DNA of 64,000 nt. Source: an uncultured bacterium. GTDB lineage: Bacteria > Planctomycetota > UBA1135 > GCA-002686595. Position numbers and translations under genes: made by a program. Below the pieces are notes generated by a model. The model saw only the letters and a program-made list of their open reading frames with translations, was not told where the DNA came from and made no database searches. Shown here in pieces: positions 51,332-60,668 of this stretch. The stretch covers positions 451,308 to 515,307 of the forward strand of contig CALJGV010000010.1 of assembly GCA_938075305.1 (NCBI GenBank), given 5' to 3'. Numbering within the stretch: position 1 is the stretch's first letter; each line of letters begins with the position of its first letter.

Positions 51332-54300
51332 ATGGCCATCGACTTCGAGCAGGAGTACGGCGTCAACGCCGGGTACGTCCAGGAACTCTTCGAGGGCTGG
51401 CGGAGCGATCCCGCCGGCGTGGAGGAGAGCTGGCGCAAGATCTTCGAACGTCTCTCCGCCGAGGGCATCGGGGGCGCCAAGGCGCCCGCGGGCGGCCCAG
51501 GGGCGCCCGCGGCGGGCTCCGTCGCCTCCGGGGTCTCCTCCGCGGTGGCCGCCGCCGACGGCCCGGACCTCTCGGACGACCCCGAGATGGAGCTGCTCGT
51601 CGGTATCGCCGGCAAGATCGCCACCAACATGGAGGCGAGCCTGGACCTGCCCGTGGCCACCTCGGTGCGGAACATGCCCGCCAAGGTGCTCGGGGAGAAC
51701 CGCTCGATCATCAACGAGCACATGCTGGTGCGCGCGATCGGCAAGTCGTCCTACACGCACCTGTTCGCCTTCGCCCTGGCCCGCGCCCTGGGCGAGATGC
51801 CGCGGGTGCAGGCCTCCTACGTGGAGTCGGGCGGCAAGCGCTACCGCCGCGTGCCCGAGCACGTGAACCTCGGCATCGCCATCGACGTGCCCGGTCCCAA
51901 GGGCCGCATGCTCGTGGTGCCCAGCATCAAGAAGGCGGAGACCCTCGACTTCGCCGGCTTCTACCAGGCCTTCCAGGACCTCGTGGACCGCGGCCGGGTG
52001 GGCAAGCTCACCACGGACGACTTCTCGGGGACCACCTGCACCCTCACCAACCCCGGCGGCTTCGGCACCGCCATGAGCGTGCCGCGCCTGATGCCCGGCC
52101 AGGGCCTGATCATCGCCACCGGCTCCATCGGGGTGCCGCCGGAGCTCGCGGGCATGTCCAAGGCGGCCCTGGCGGAGAACGCCATCGGGCCGGTCATGAC
52201 CATGACCAGCACCTACGACCACCGGGTGATCCAGGGCGCCGAGTCGGGGCTCCTGCTCAAGCGCGTGGACGAGCTGCTCCACGGCGCGGACGACTTCTAC
52301 GACGACATCTTCACGGCGCTGCGGGTGCCGTGGCAGCCGGCCCGCTCGGGCGAGGACATGCGCCCCACGGGAGGCGCGGACCACGCCGAGATGCAGACCA
52401 AGGTCTGGACCCTGATCCAGGCCTACCGCACCCGCGGCGGCCAGCTCGCGGACCTGGACCCCCTCGGCTACCAGCCGGAGCTGCTCGAGTCCCTGGACCC
52501 CGGCTCCTACGGCCTGTCGCTCTGGGACCTGGACCGCACCTTCCTGTGCGGCGGGATGAACGGCAAGTCGGCCATGACCCTGCGCGAGATCCTGCGCACC
52601 CTGCGCCGGGCCTACTGCCGCCGCTGGACGAGCGAGGTCGGCCACATCACCGACCGGGACCGCAAGCTCTGGCTGCGGGAGCGCGTCGAGAACGACGACC
52701 ACTTCGTGGAGTTCGACACCGAGGAGCGCAACGAGATCCTGCGCCGCCTGAACCGGGCGGAGAACTTCGAGCGCTTCCTGGCCAACACCTACGTGGGCAA
52801 CAAGCGCTTCTCCCTCGAGGGCGGGGACACGATGATCCCGGCGCTCGCGGAGGTCATCGAGCGCGCCGCGCTCAAGGGCGTCGAGAAGGTCGTGATCGGC
52901 ATGGCCCACCGGGGCCGGCTGAACGTGCTCGCCAACCTCATGGGCAAGTCCTACGAGCAGATCTTCCGCGAGTTCGAGGGCGGCCTCCTGCCGCTCTCCA
53001 CCGAGGGCTCGGGGGACGTGAAGTACCACCTGGGCCAGGTGGGCATCTTCCGCACCCGCGAGGGCAAGGAGGTCGAGGTCTCCCTGTCGGCCAACCCCAG
53101 CCACCTCGAGGCGGTGGACCCGGTGGTGTGCGGCATGACCCGCGCGCACCAGGACGCCATGGGGGACGAGGACCGGCGCAAGGTGCTGGCCGTGCTCATC
53201 CACGGCGACGCGGCCTTCTCCGGCCAGGGCGTGGTGACCGAGACGCTCAACATGAGCGAGCTGCGCGCCTTCAGCAACGGCGGCACGGTCCACCTGATCA
53301 TCAACAACCAGATCGGCTTCACCGCCGGCCCGCGGGACCTGCGCTCGACCCACTACTGCTCGGACGCGGCCAAGGCCATCGAGGCGCCGGTCATGCACGC
53401 CAACGGGGACTTCCCCGAGTCCGTGCTGCGCGCCTGCCGCCTGGCGGTGGACTACCAGCGGGAGTTCGGCGCGGACTCGGTCATCGACATGGTCTGCTAC
53501 CGCCGCTGGGGGCACAACGAGGGCGACGAGCCCGCGTACACCCAGCCGGCGCTCTACAGCCGCATCGCCGCGCACCCCACCGTGTGCGAGATCTACAGCG
53601 ACCTCCTGGTGCGCCGCGGCGCCCTGACCCGCGAGGAGGCCGACCGCATCAGCGCCGAGGCCGAGGACGAGCTGCGCACGGCCCTCGCCAAGCACAAGGC
53701 CAGCGCCACCGAGGAGCTCCCCTTCGAGGAGATCGTGGACGTGGAGCTCGACGACCCGCGGGACTACGCGGTGACGCCGTCCCCCGAGACCGCGGTGCCC
53801 GCCGACGAGCTGGTCCAGCTCATCGACGACCTGAACATGATCCCCGAGGGCTTCGTGGTGCACCCCAACCTCCTGCGGCAGCTGCGCCGCCGGGAGCGCA
53901 TGGTGCGCGGTGAGCTCGACGTGGACTGGGGCTGCGCCGAGGCGCTGGCCTTCGGCACCCTGCTACGCGGCGGCGTCTCCATCCGCCTCGAGGGCCAGGA
54001 CTCCGGCCGCGGCACCTTCAGCCACCGCCACGCGGTGATCCGCGACCAGGCCACCGAGGAGGAGCACGTGCCCCTGCGCGCCCTCTCCGGCGCCACCGGC
54101 CACTTCGAGGCCTGGGACTCCCTGCTGAGCGAGGAGGCCGCCCTGGCCTTCGAGTACGGCTACGGCCTCGCGCGCCCCGACTCCCTGGTCCTGTGGGAGG
54201 CCCAGTTCGGCGACTTCGCCAACGGGGCCCAGATCCCCATCGACCAGTTCCTGGTGTCCGGCGAGGCCAAGTGGCGCCAGCTGTCAGGCCTCGTGATGCT

Positions 54301-54967
54301 GCTGCCCCACGGCTACGACGGCCAGGGCCCCGAGCACTCCTCGGCCCGCCTCGAGCGCTTCCTGCAGGCCTGCAGCGGCGGGAACATCTCGGTGGTGAAC
54401 TGCTCCACCTCGGCGCAGATCTTCCACCTCATGCGCAAGCACGGCCAGGCGGAGTCCAAGCGCCCGCTGATCGTGATGACCCCCAAGAGCTTCCTGCGCG
54501 ACAAGCGCGCGGCGAGCCCCGTCGAGGACCTCGCCCGCGGCGGCTTCCAGGAGGTCATCGGGGACCGCACCGCGGAGCCCGCCAAGGTGAAGCGCCTGGT
54601 GCTCTGCTCGGGCAAGATCGGCCACGAGCTCGCCACCGCGCGCGCCGAGGCGGAGCGCGACGACGTCGCCATCTGCCGGGTCGAGCAGCTCTACCCGTTC
54701 CCCAAGGATCAGGTGCTGGCCCAGATCGGCCGCTACCCGAACCTGGAGCACGTGATCTGGACCCAGGAGGAGCCCCGCAACATGGGCGCCTGGTCCTTCA
54801 TCCTCCAGCGCTTCCACGACCTCGGCCGCCCCGACCTCAAGTACGCGGGCCGCGCCGAGTCCTCCAGCCCCGCCACCGGCTCCTACAGCCGCCACGGCGC
54901 GGAGCAGGCCTTCCTCATCAAGATGGCCTTCGGGGACGAGCAGCCGCGCACCAGCCTCGACCGCTGA
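51332..54967 (+). CDS. Multifunctional 2-oxoglutarate dehydrogenase E1 with fused E2 succinyltransferase domain (OdhA/Kgd type)
   Basis: The 1211-residue protein has an E1 N-terminal helix (VNAGYVQELFEGWRSDPAGV) and a variable linker. An E2 acyltransferase catalytic domain follows at about 95-330, with active-site YDHRVIQGAESG (His297) but no lipoyl or subunit-binding domain. A full E1 follows: VIGMAHRGRLNVLANLMGKS, HGDAAFSGQGVVTETLNMSE, INNQIGFTA, RRWGHNEGDEP, and the transketolase-like C-terminal half. It decarboxylates 2-oxoglutarate with thiamine diphosphate and transfers succinyl groups in the TCA cycle. This architecture is best known from Actinobacteria, where lipoyl groups come from the pyruvate dehydrogenase E2. 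aceE lies nearby on the other strand. Start ATG 51332 is preferred to GTG-type extensions from 51263. Confidence 0.92.
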   Translation: MAIDFEQEYGVNAGYVQELFEGWRSDPAGVEESWRKIFERLSAEGIGGAKAPAGGPGAPAAGSVASGVSSAVAAADGPDLSDDPEMELLVGIAGKIATNMEASLDLPVATSVRNMPAKVLGENRSIINEHMLVRAIGKSSYTHLFAFALARALGEMPRVQASYVESGGKRYRRVPEHVNLGIAIDVPGPKGRMLVVPSIKKAETLDFAGFYQAFQDLVDRGRVGKLTTDDFSGTTCTLTNPGGFGTAMSVPRLMPGQGLIIATGSIGVPPELAGMSKAALAENAIGPVMTMTSTYDHRVIQGAESGLLLKRVDELLHGADDFYDDIFTALRVPWQPARSGEDMRPTGGADHAEMQTKVWTLIQAYRTRGGQLADLDPLGYQPELLESLDPGSYGLSLWDLDRTFLCGGMNGKSAMTLREILRTLRRAYCRRWTSEVGHITDRDRKLWLRERVENDDHFVEFDTEERNEILRRLNRAENFERFLANTYVGNKRFSLEGGDTMIPALAEVIERAALKGVEKVVIGMAHRGRLNVLANLMGKSYEQIFREFEGGLLPLSTEGSGDVKYHLGQVGIFRTREGKEVEVSLSANPSHLEAVDPVVCGMTRAHQDAMGDEDRRKVLAVLIHGDAAFSGQGVVTETLNMSELRAFSNGGTVHLIINNQIGFTAGPRDLRSTHYCSDAAKAIEAPVMHANGDFPESVLRACRLAVDYQREFGADSVIDMVCYRRWGHNEGDEPAYTQPALYSRIAAHPTVCEIYSDLLVRRGALTREEADRISAEAEDELRTALAKHKASATEELPFEEIVDVELDDPRDYAVTPSPETAVPADELVQLIDDLNMIPEGFVVHPNLLRQLRRRERMVRGELDVDWGCAEALAFGTLLRGGVSIRLEGQDSGRGTFSHRHAVIRDQATEEEHVPLRALSGATGHFEAWDSLLSEEAALAFEYGYGLARPDSLVLWEAQFGDFANGAQIPIDQFLVSGEAKWRQLSGLVMLLPHGYDGQGPEHSSARLERFLQACSGGNISVVNCSTSAQIFHLMRKHGQAESKRPLIVMTPKSFLRDKRAASPVEDLARGGFQEVIGDRTAEPAKVKRLVLCSGKIGHELATARAEAERDDVAICRVEQLYPFPKDQVLAQIGRYPNLEHVIWTQEEPRNMGAWSFILQRFHDLGRPDLKYAGRAESSSPATGSYSRHGAEQAFLIKMAFGDEQPRTSLDR

Positions 54968-55040
54968 GCCGGTTCTCGGGCCCCTCCTGTGGGGGGCCGG
55001 GTCCGCTGCCTCGGGGCAAATGCTCGCAGGAGATCCGGCG

Positions 55041-55063
55041 GCCCTTCAGCGAAGGTGAAGGGC
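55041..55063. terminator. Stem-loop between the convergent dehydrogenase and NUDIX genes
   Basis: GCCCTTCA (55041-55048) pairs perfectly with TGAAGGGC (55056-55063) around a seven-base loop. A second dyad (GGCCCC/GGGGCC, 54979-54998) lies just after the dehydrogenase stop. It could serve both strands. Confidence 0.42.
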
Positions 55064-55153
55064 GCCTCAGGAACCCCTCAAGGCCGAGGGGCCAGCGCTC
55101 GGTCCTCCAGCACGGGGCGAGGGCGTCGGGGTCGGCTGGCGTCCGCCCTGGGC

Positions 55154-55756
55154 TCAGGGCAGCAGCAGGCGGCTGTAGAAGAGCGCGATCAGGCTGAGGC
55201 CGTCGTGGAGGGTGCCCGCGCGCAGCATGGCCTCGACCTCGTCGGGGGCGAAGGTCTCCACGATCATCCGCTCGGAGGGGTCGAGCTGCTGCTCGTGGCG
55301 CAGCTCGCAGTCCAGGGCGGCGAAGGGGTGGATCCAGTGGTTGCTGATGCCGTTGCAGGTGTAGTACCCGGGGAGCGGCACCAGGCGGCCCGCCTCGTAG
55401 CCGGTCTCCTCGCGCAGCTCGCGCGCCGCGCACTCGATGGGCGCCTCGCCCGCGTCGATGCGGCCGGCGGGGACCTCCCAGTGGGTGTTGCCGTGGGTGT
55501 GGCGCAGCTGGCCGACCATGACCAGGCGGCCGTCGGTGCGGATGGGCACGACGCTCACCGCGTCCCCGACCTCGACCACGTGGTGCTCCTGGAGCTCCCC
55601 GTTCCCAAGCCGCAGCATGTCCCGCCGCAGCCCCACCCAGGGGCTGTCGTAGATCCGCTCGGTGGAGGCGAGCTCGAAGGGCTCGAAGGGCGGCGGCGCC
55701 CCGGGGACCTTGGGGTCCCCCGGGGGGCGGTCGCCTGCGTGACGGTCGTCGGTCAA
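55154..55756 (-). CDS. NUDIX hydrolase (ADP-ribose pyrophosphatase-like)
   Basis: The protein has a complete Nudix box, AGRIDAGEAPIECAAR followed by ELREETGYEAG, matching G-x5-E-x7-R-E-x2-E-E-x-G. The preceding segment ERIYDSPWVGLRRDML and the following LVPLPGYYTCNGISNHWIH fit ADP-ribose pyrophosphatases, which cleave ADP-ribose-type metabolites. The N-terminal conserved part starts well before the first ATG (55616), so I place the start at TTG 55756, giving 200 residues and lying 20 bases after the aceE stop. Co-transcription with aceE suggests clearing of a nucleotide-sugar or cofactor by-product of central metabolism, but this is inference. Confidence 0.8.
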   Translation of the reverse strand: MTDDRHAGDRPPGDPKVPGAPPPFEPFELASTERIYDSPWVGLRRDMLRLGNGELQEHHVVEVGDAVSVVPIRTDGRLVMVGQLRHTHGNTHWEVPAGRIDAGEAPIECAARELREETGYEAGRLVPLPGYYTCNGISNHWIHPFAALDCELRHEQQLDPSERMIVETFAPDEVEAMLRAGTLHDGLSLIALFYSRLLLP

Positions 55757-55775
55757 GGTGCCGGCCTCGCGGGGC

Positions 55776-58646
55776 TCAGTCCTTGACGGGCGCCGGCCAC
55801 AGCTCGCGCCAGTCGCCGATGCCCGCCTGGCGCGGAGCGCCGGCGACCCGGTCGAGGGTGGTGGAGGAAACGCGGATGTCCTCGAGCGCGGTCTCGGAGA
55901 GGACCTTGCCGCAGGCCTCGGCGATGGAGTCCGCGTCCAGGTGCTGGTACTTGAAGACCTCGGCCGGGCGGCCGCACTTGGAGAACTTGCGAACGGCCAG
56001 GGTCTCCTGACGGACGCCGACGATGGAGCCGATGTTGTCGAGCAGGCCGGCCTCACCGTCGCACACGGCGACGATGGGGATCCGACGACCGGCGAGGCCG
56101 GCGAGGCCCGCGGCGTCCGTCTCACCCGAGGGGACGAGGTGCATGTTGCCGTCGACGCCGAGCCCCTCCTTGAGATGGCGGTAGTCCGACTCGTGGCCGA
56201 GGATTCCGAAGAGCAGCTCGGGGGAGCTGACGTGGATGACGTTGGCGTAGATCCCACGCTCGAGGAGCGCCTTGGAGGCCTCCACGGCGCCGTCGGCCAG
56301 GGAGCCCATGGCGAAGATGTGCACCACGTTGTCGCCGGGCTCGTAGCCCGCGTAGCCGCGGTAGTCGACCAGGTAGTAGCCGCCCTCCATGACGTCCGCG
56401 CGCACGCCGGCGAGGATCTCGTCGGCGGGGACCGTGGCGACGGTGGACTCGTCCGTGGCGCCGTCCCAGCTCGCTCCCTTGGGGGCGAGGGGGCCGGCGT
56501 CGTGGCCCTTGTAGCGCGCCTGGGTCTTCATGAGCTCCACGAGCTCCTTCTGCTTGGCGGCCCGCGTCACGGCGCGGATCAGCACGCCCCGGCGGCCGTC
56601 GTTGTCGTCCTCCATGTGGCGCCGGATGGCGTCGGAGAGGATCCAGTCCACCTCGATGGCGAAGAGCGGCTCCCAGGTGATGAGGTTCGGGATCTGGATG
56701 TCGCTCTTCCAGGAGTGCTGCGCGCCCTCCGGCGACAGCGTCACGCCCGAGGGCGTCCCCATGACCACGAACTCCGCGCCCCAGTAGAGGTTGTAGTAGA
56801 GCTGGTCGAGGGCCCGTTTGATGAAGAAGTCGTAGACCGTCATGATCGGGAAGAACGGGATCCCGACGTAGTGGGCCATCTTCCCGAAGGAGCCGACCGC
56901 GGTCATCGCGTTCGCCTCGGCGATCTCGAAGCGGATGTGGCGCGTCCAGGCGTCCTGGGTCGCCACCAGCTCGGGGTGCTTGTACTTGACCTCGAGCTCC
57001 TTGCCGATCGTCCCGTCCTCGCGGTCGGGGCCGTAGATGCGCTCGTTGAGCACCGACGAGATGTTGGTCGAGGTGCCCACGTCCGGCGACATGGTCATCA
57101 CGTACTCGGCGGCCGCGGCCCAGCGGCGCTCGTGCTCGGTGAGGTCCTGGGCGCCTTGGACGTCGTTGCGCCGGCGGCCCTGGCGTCCGTCCGTGACGGC
57201 CGAGCCGATGCGCACGAGCTTGGCGGCCAGCTGACCCCACATCCACTGGGTGTGGGCGATGGGGAACAGGGACAGGTCGATGTCGAGGGACTCGGGGATC
57301 GGCCCGGCGGCCGCGATGTCCGCCTGGACCTTGGCCTTGTTGCGCTTGCGCAGCTCCTCGTGCTCGTCCATGCCGGCGCGGAACAGGTCGCGGCGCGCCA
57401 TGAGGAAGTCGCTCTCCTCGGTGCCCTCGGCGAAGCGCTGGAAGGGGTCGTCCATGGAGAGGCCGTGCTCCCCGAGGATGGCCTCGATCTCGCCGCCCTT
57501 GGGCAGGGTCGAGTGGTTCGCCGGGTCGGCGAGGCACTCGAGCCCCCAGCCCTTGAGGGTGTGGGCGATGATCATGTACGGCTCGTCGGACTCCTCGCGG
57601 GAGCGCGCCAGCGCCTCGCGGATGGACTCGTAGCAGTGCCCGCCCATGTCGAGGAGCATGCAGATCACCTCGTCGTCGGAGAGGGCCTTCATGCCGGCCT
57701 TGGTGCCCGCGTGCTTCTGGGCGAACACCCGGCGCGCCGCCTCGGCGTCGCGCTTGAGCACGAGCATCTGGAACTCGTAGTCGGTGAGCCCGCGCTCGAG
57801 GACCTCGCGGATGGCGTCGCCGCCCTCGCCCTTGAAGATGGCCTCCCGCAGCTTGCCGTGGCGCACCTGGATGACGCGCCAGCCGTTGGCCAGCGACGTC
57901 TGCTCGATGCGCTCGGCGTCGGTCTGCTCGAGGCCGCGCTCGTTGGGGATGCGCGTCCCGTCGAGGTTCTGACGGTTGTAGTCGATGATCCAGGTGACGT
58001 TGCCCAGGAGGCGCTCGGCGAGGTCCGGCATGGCCTCGAGCAGCGAGCCCTCGCGGAACTCCGAGTCGCCGATGAGCGACCAGAAGTGGGCGTTCTCGGG
58101 GACGTCCCAGCCGTGGTCCTTGGCGTAGCGGTAGGCCAGCGCCAGGTAGCCCGAGACCACCGGCGGGATGCCCACGGTGCCGGACGGCAGGAAGTGGAAG
58201 TGGTCGGCGTCCGCCCGGGCGTGGTAGCTCTGGAAGACGTGGGGGCTGTCCTCGGTGGGGAAGCGCCGCAGGCCGGCCATGGTCTTCTTGGCCTCCTCCT
58301 CGGTGAACCACGCGTCGCCGCGGGCGCCGGGGTTCGGCTCGAACCAGTCCACGTGCTCGTTGTGACGGAACAGGTCCATCAGGTTGTGCAGCGAGTGGTC
58401 CACCGGGGAGGCGTGGGGCTTGCAGCACACGAAGTCCTGGGGCTCGCGCACATCCAGGTGCAGCGCCGACAGGATGTGCATGGCGCTCGCGCAGGAGGCG
58501 GGGTGCCCGCCGACCTTGGGGTCGCCGACGTCCTTCTTGCGGTTGTTGGCCATGTGAATCATGGCCATGGCCTGGGCGAAGGCGCGTCGGGTGATCCGCT
58601 CCTGAACAGAGGCGGTCGCGGCGTTGGGAGTCGCTTTGGTGATCAT
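55776..58646 (-). CDS. aceE: Pyruvate dehydrogenase E1, homodimeric type
   Basis: From ATG 58646 the protein has 956 residues. VGGHPASCASAMHIL and DFVCCKPHASPVDHSLHNLM are in the N-terminal part. The thiamine-diphosphate segment reads SLIGDSEFREGSLLEA then IIDYNRQNLDGT. IIAHTLKGWGLE, a transketolase-like centre (HIRFEIAEANAMTAVGSFGK, FPIMTVYDFFIKRALDQLYY) and a C-terminal domain follow. It decarboxylates pyruvate and reductively acetylates the E2 lipoyl group. It lacks any sign of an alpha/beta split. aceF and lpd are not in this window. TACAAT on the minus strand at 58761-58756 is a good -10. The NUDIX gene follows in the same direction. Confidence 0.91.
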   Translation of the reverse strand: MITKATPNAATASVQERITRRAFAQAMAMIHMANNRKKDVGDPKVGGHPASCASAMHILSALHLDVREPQDFVCCKPHASPVDHSLHNLMDLFRHNEHVDWFEPNPGARGDAWFTEEEAKKTMAGLRRFPTEDSPHVFQSYHARADADHFHFLPSGTVGIPPVVSGYLALAYRYAKDHGWDVPENAHFWSLIGDSEFREGSLLEAMPDLAERLLGNVTWIIDYNRQNLDGTRIPNERGLEQTDAERIEQTSLANGWRVIQVRHGKLREAIFKGEGGDAIREVLERGLTDYEFQMLVLKRDAEAARRVFAQKHAGTKAGMKALSDDEVICMLLDMGGHCYESIREALARSREESDEPYMIIAHTLKGWGLECLADPANHSTLPKGGEIEAILGEHGLSMDDPFQRFAEGTEESDFLMARRDLFRAGMDEHEELRKRNKAKVQADIAAAGPIPESLDIDLSLFPIAHTQWMWGQLAAKLVRIGSAVTDGRQGRRRNDVQGAQDLTEHERRWAAAAEYVMTMSPDVGTSTNISSVLNERIYGPDREDGTIGKELEVKYKHPELVATQDAWTRHIRFEIAEANAMTAVGSFGKMAHYVGIPFFPIMTVYDFFIKRALDQLYYNLYWGAEFVVMGTPSGVTLSPEGAQHSWKSDIQIPNLITWEPLFAIEVDWILSDAIRRHMEDDNDGRRGVLIRAVTRAAKQKELVELMKTQARYKGHDAGPLAPKGASWDGATDESTVATVPADEILAGVRADVMEGGYYLVDYRGYAGYEPGDNVVHIFAMGSLADGAVEASKALLERGIYANVIHVSSPELLFGILGHESDYRHLKEGLGVDGNMHLVPSGETDAAGLAGLAGRRIPIVAVCDGEAGLLDNIGSIVGVRQETLAVRKFSKCGRPAEVFKYQHLDADSIAEACGKVLSETALEDIRVSSTTLDRVAGAPRQAGIGDWRELWPAPVKD

Positions 58647-58755
58647 CGAGGGTCGGTCGGTGGTCGCTTGGGGGGGGAACGCTCGGGCGCCGCGTCCGAT
58701 CCGAGGTGCGGACTCGGGGGTGATGGGGGGCGCGCGGTCGCCGTTCCGGCGGACC

Positions 58756-58761
58756 ATTGTA
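58756..58761 (-). promoter_or_regulatory. Candidate -10 hexamer for aceE
   Basis: On the minus strand TACAAT (five of six consensus bases) would start transcription about 100 bases before the aceE ATG. No matching -35 hexamer is seen at the usual distance. Confidence 0.4.
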
Positions 58762-58886
58762 GGACCCAAGGGGGGGCGCGTGGGGAGCGCGAAGGGACTT
58801 CGGCCCTCACGGTGTCCTGCGGCGCGCGCCCCACGGGGCGGCGCCGCGCACGGGCACGTGGAGCCGCCCGTGACGTTGGGGGCCGC

Positions 58887-60008
58887 TCAGCGGCGCAGGG
58901 CCGCGTCGTACAGCTCGCGGTAGGTGGCGACCATGGCGTCGAGGGAGTAGCGCTCGCGCACCCGCTCGAGGCCGGCCTGCGCCAGCTCGCCGCGCTGTTC
59001 CGCCGCACCTGCCAGGCGTCCGATGGCCCCTGCCAGGTCGGCCTCGACCTGGGGGCCCAGGGGGACCACGAACGCCCGCGCCTCGGGGGGCAGGGTCTGG
59101 CTCACGTCGCCCACGTCGGTCGCGACCACGGGCACCTCGGCGGCCATGGCCTCGAGCAGGGACACGGGCTGCTGCTCGGAGTCGCTGGTGATCGCCATCG
59201 CGTCGAAGGCGGAGTACGCGGCGGCGAGCTCGGTGAGGTGCCCGGTGAGGACCACCTTGACCTTGCCCTCCGCGGCGGCGGCCGCCGCCTCGATGGCGCC
59301 GCGCTCGGGACCCTCGCCCACGACGCAGACCACCCCGGGCCGCTCGGCGGGGAACGGGGCGTCGGCCGCGGCCCGGACGAGGCGGGGGAAGTTCTTCACC
59401 GGGCGCAGGTGCCCGACGGCGCCGAGCACGAAGGCGTCCTTCGGGATCCCGTGGGCCTCACGGAAGGCGGCGCCGGCCGCCGCGTCGCGCCGGAAGCGGT
59501 TCGCGTCGATGCCGTTGGGGATCAGGTGCGAGCGGGACAGCCGCCAGGTCTTGCGCGCGATGCGCAGGAGATTCTCGCTCGGCACCACCAGGTCCGTGGA
59601 GCGCAGGCTCACCCGGCGCGCCCAGTTCCGGCGCGAGTGGAGCCGCTTGGCCTCGTCCGCGTTGAACCCGTCCTCGTGGTGGACGTGCCGGTGGAGCCGG
59701 GCGCTTCGCGCGGCGAGCACCGCGTCCATGGAGCCCCAGTTGTAGGTGAGCAGGAGGTCCGGTTCGACGCGCTTGAGGAGGTCGCGGCAGAAGCGGACCC
59801 CGGCCATGGGGCCCTCTTGGGGCGCCCACGGGAGCGTCTGGACGTTGGCGCTGCGCACGATCCCCATGGCCTCGGTGTTGTTATCCGTGGCCACCACCGT
59901 GTGGCGGAACCGGTCGCCGAAGGCGTCCATCAGCAGCACCGTCCGCACCTGCTGCCCCGCGGGGCAGAAGGTGGAGAAGACGTGCAGGAGGTGTGCGGGT
60001 TCGGCCAC
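58887..60008 (-). CDS. GT4-family glycosyltransferase
   Basis: From GTG 60008 the protein has 373 residues. HLLHVFSTFCPAGQQVRTVLL and LLLTYNWGSMDAVLAARSAR form the acceptor half, with HHEDGFNADEAKR between. The donor half has VLGAVGHLRPVKNFPRLVRAA, VCVVGEGPERGAIEAAAAAA, VVLTGHLTELAAAYSAFDAM and ITSDSEQQPVSLLEAMAAEVPVV. The usual first Glu of the E-x7-E motif is replaced in SDSEQQPVSLLEAMA but the pattern is preserved. Acceptor unknown; envelope glycan assembly is likely. The frame stays open 92 codons upstream but is Pro/Arg-rich and non-conserved there, so GTG 60008 is chosen. It stands alone between aceE and guaB. Confidence 0.82.
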   Translation of the reverse strand: MAEPAHLLHVFSTFCPAGQQVRTVLLMDAFGDRFRHTVVATDNNTEAMGIVRSANVQTLPWAPQEGPMAGVRFCRDLLKRVEPDLLLTYNWGSMDAVLAARSARLHRHVHHEDGFNADEAKRLHSRRNWARRVSLRSTDLVVPSENLLRIARKTWRLSRSHLIPNGIDANRFRRDAAAGAAFREAHGIPKDAFVLGAVGHLRPVKNFPRLVRAAADAPFPAERPGVVCVVGEGPERGAIEAAAAAAEGKVKVVLTGHLTELAAAYSAFDAMAITSDSEQQPVSLLEAMAAEVPVVATDVGDVSQTLPPEARAFVVPLGPQVEADLAGAIGRLAGAAEQRGELAQAGLERVRERYSLDAMVATYRELYDAALRR

Positions 60009-60668
60009 GCGCGGATCGGGGGAGCTGTGGTGGGGGGGAGCGACGCCGCCGGGGACGCGCGGCGGGACATGGTCCCATGGGCGGGGCCGAGGTTCTACCC
60101 CGCCGGGGGGCTCGGTGGGCCCCGGAGGAGCCACTTTGGAGCCACTCCGGGCCCTCTTCGGGGCGCTGGACCCTCCCTGCGTCCACGGGCGACTCCGGGT
60201 CCTCCAGGCGCTCCTGAGTCGCCCCTGGGCCCTCCCAGGCCCTCCCCTGTGAGCGTGGTCCGAAATCCGCCGCTGGGGCTTCACCGGGGCTCACCCGGAT
60301 GCCGATCTCCCTTGCACTCCTCCTCAGGGGCCCGATCCGTCCGATTCCCGTCGGGCCCGGGCCCCGTTTTCGTGGGCGCCGGACCGACAGGCGCGGCGCC
60401 CGGAGGATCCCCCCGGGCCCCACGGGGATCGACCCCCGCGCTGGATCGGCACCCTGCGGGCGGATAACCTCTGGCGCCAAACCGCTTCCGCGCGACCCCA
60501 CGTCCGCCCGGAGAGCGAGGGCACCGGCGTCACCCCCTGACGCCCCGGGTCGCCGCCCGGCGAAATCGCCGAGGCCGATCCCCTCCGCGTCGCTCACGCT
60601 CCCCGTGCTCGGCGCAGGGCTGCGCGCTCCGCCCGACCTCCGCTCTCCCTTCGCACTGCGCGCATCCC
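60009..60668. other. 660-base intergenic region upstream of guaB
   Basis: I find no supported gene in it. Frames across it are Pro/Arg/Gly-rich and lack conserved motifs. GATAACCT at 60463-60470 resembles the element before the 2-oxoglutarate dehydrogenase gene and could be the guaB -10, leaving a leader of about 190 bases. That leader is C-rich. No purine-riboswitch core is recognisable. Several GC-rich dyads are present (for example GGGCCC-type at 60350-60365), as expected by composition. Confidence 0.4.

Noticed and set aside
58604..58611. Another CTGAACAG match
   Set aside because: It lies inside the aceE coding region with no plus-strand gene following.
55758..60467. 1569-codon plus-strand open frame opposite aceE and a glycosyltransferase
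   Set aside because: It mirrors the real minus-strand genes, is Val/Asp/Gly/Arg-rich without motifs, and long antisense frames are expected at this GC content.
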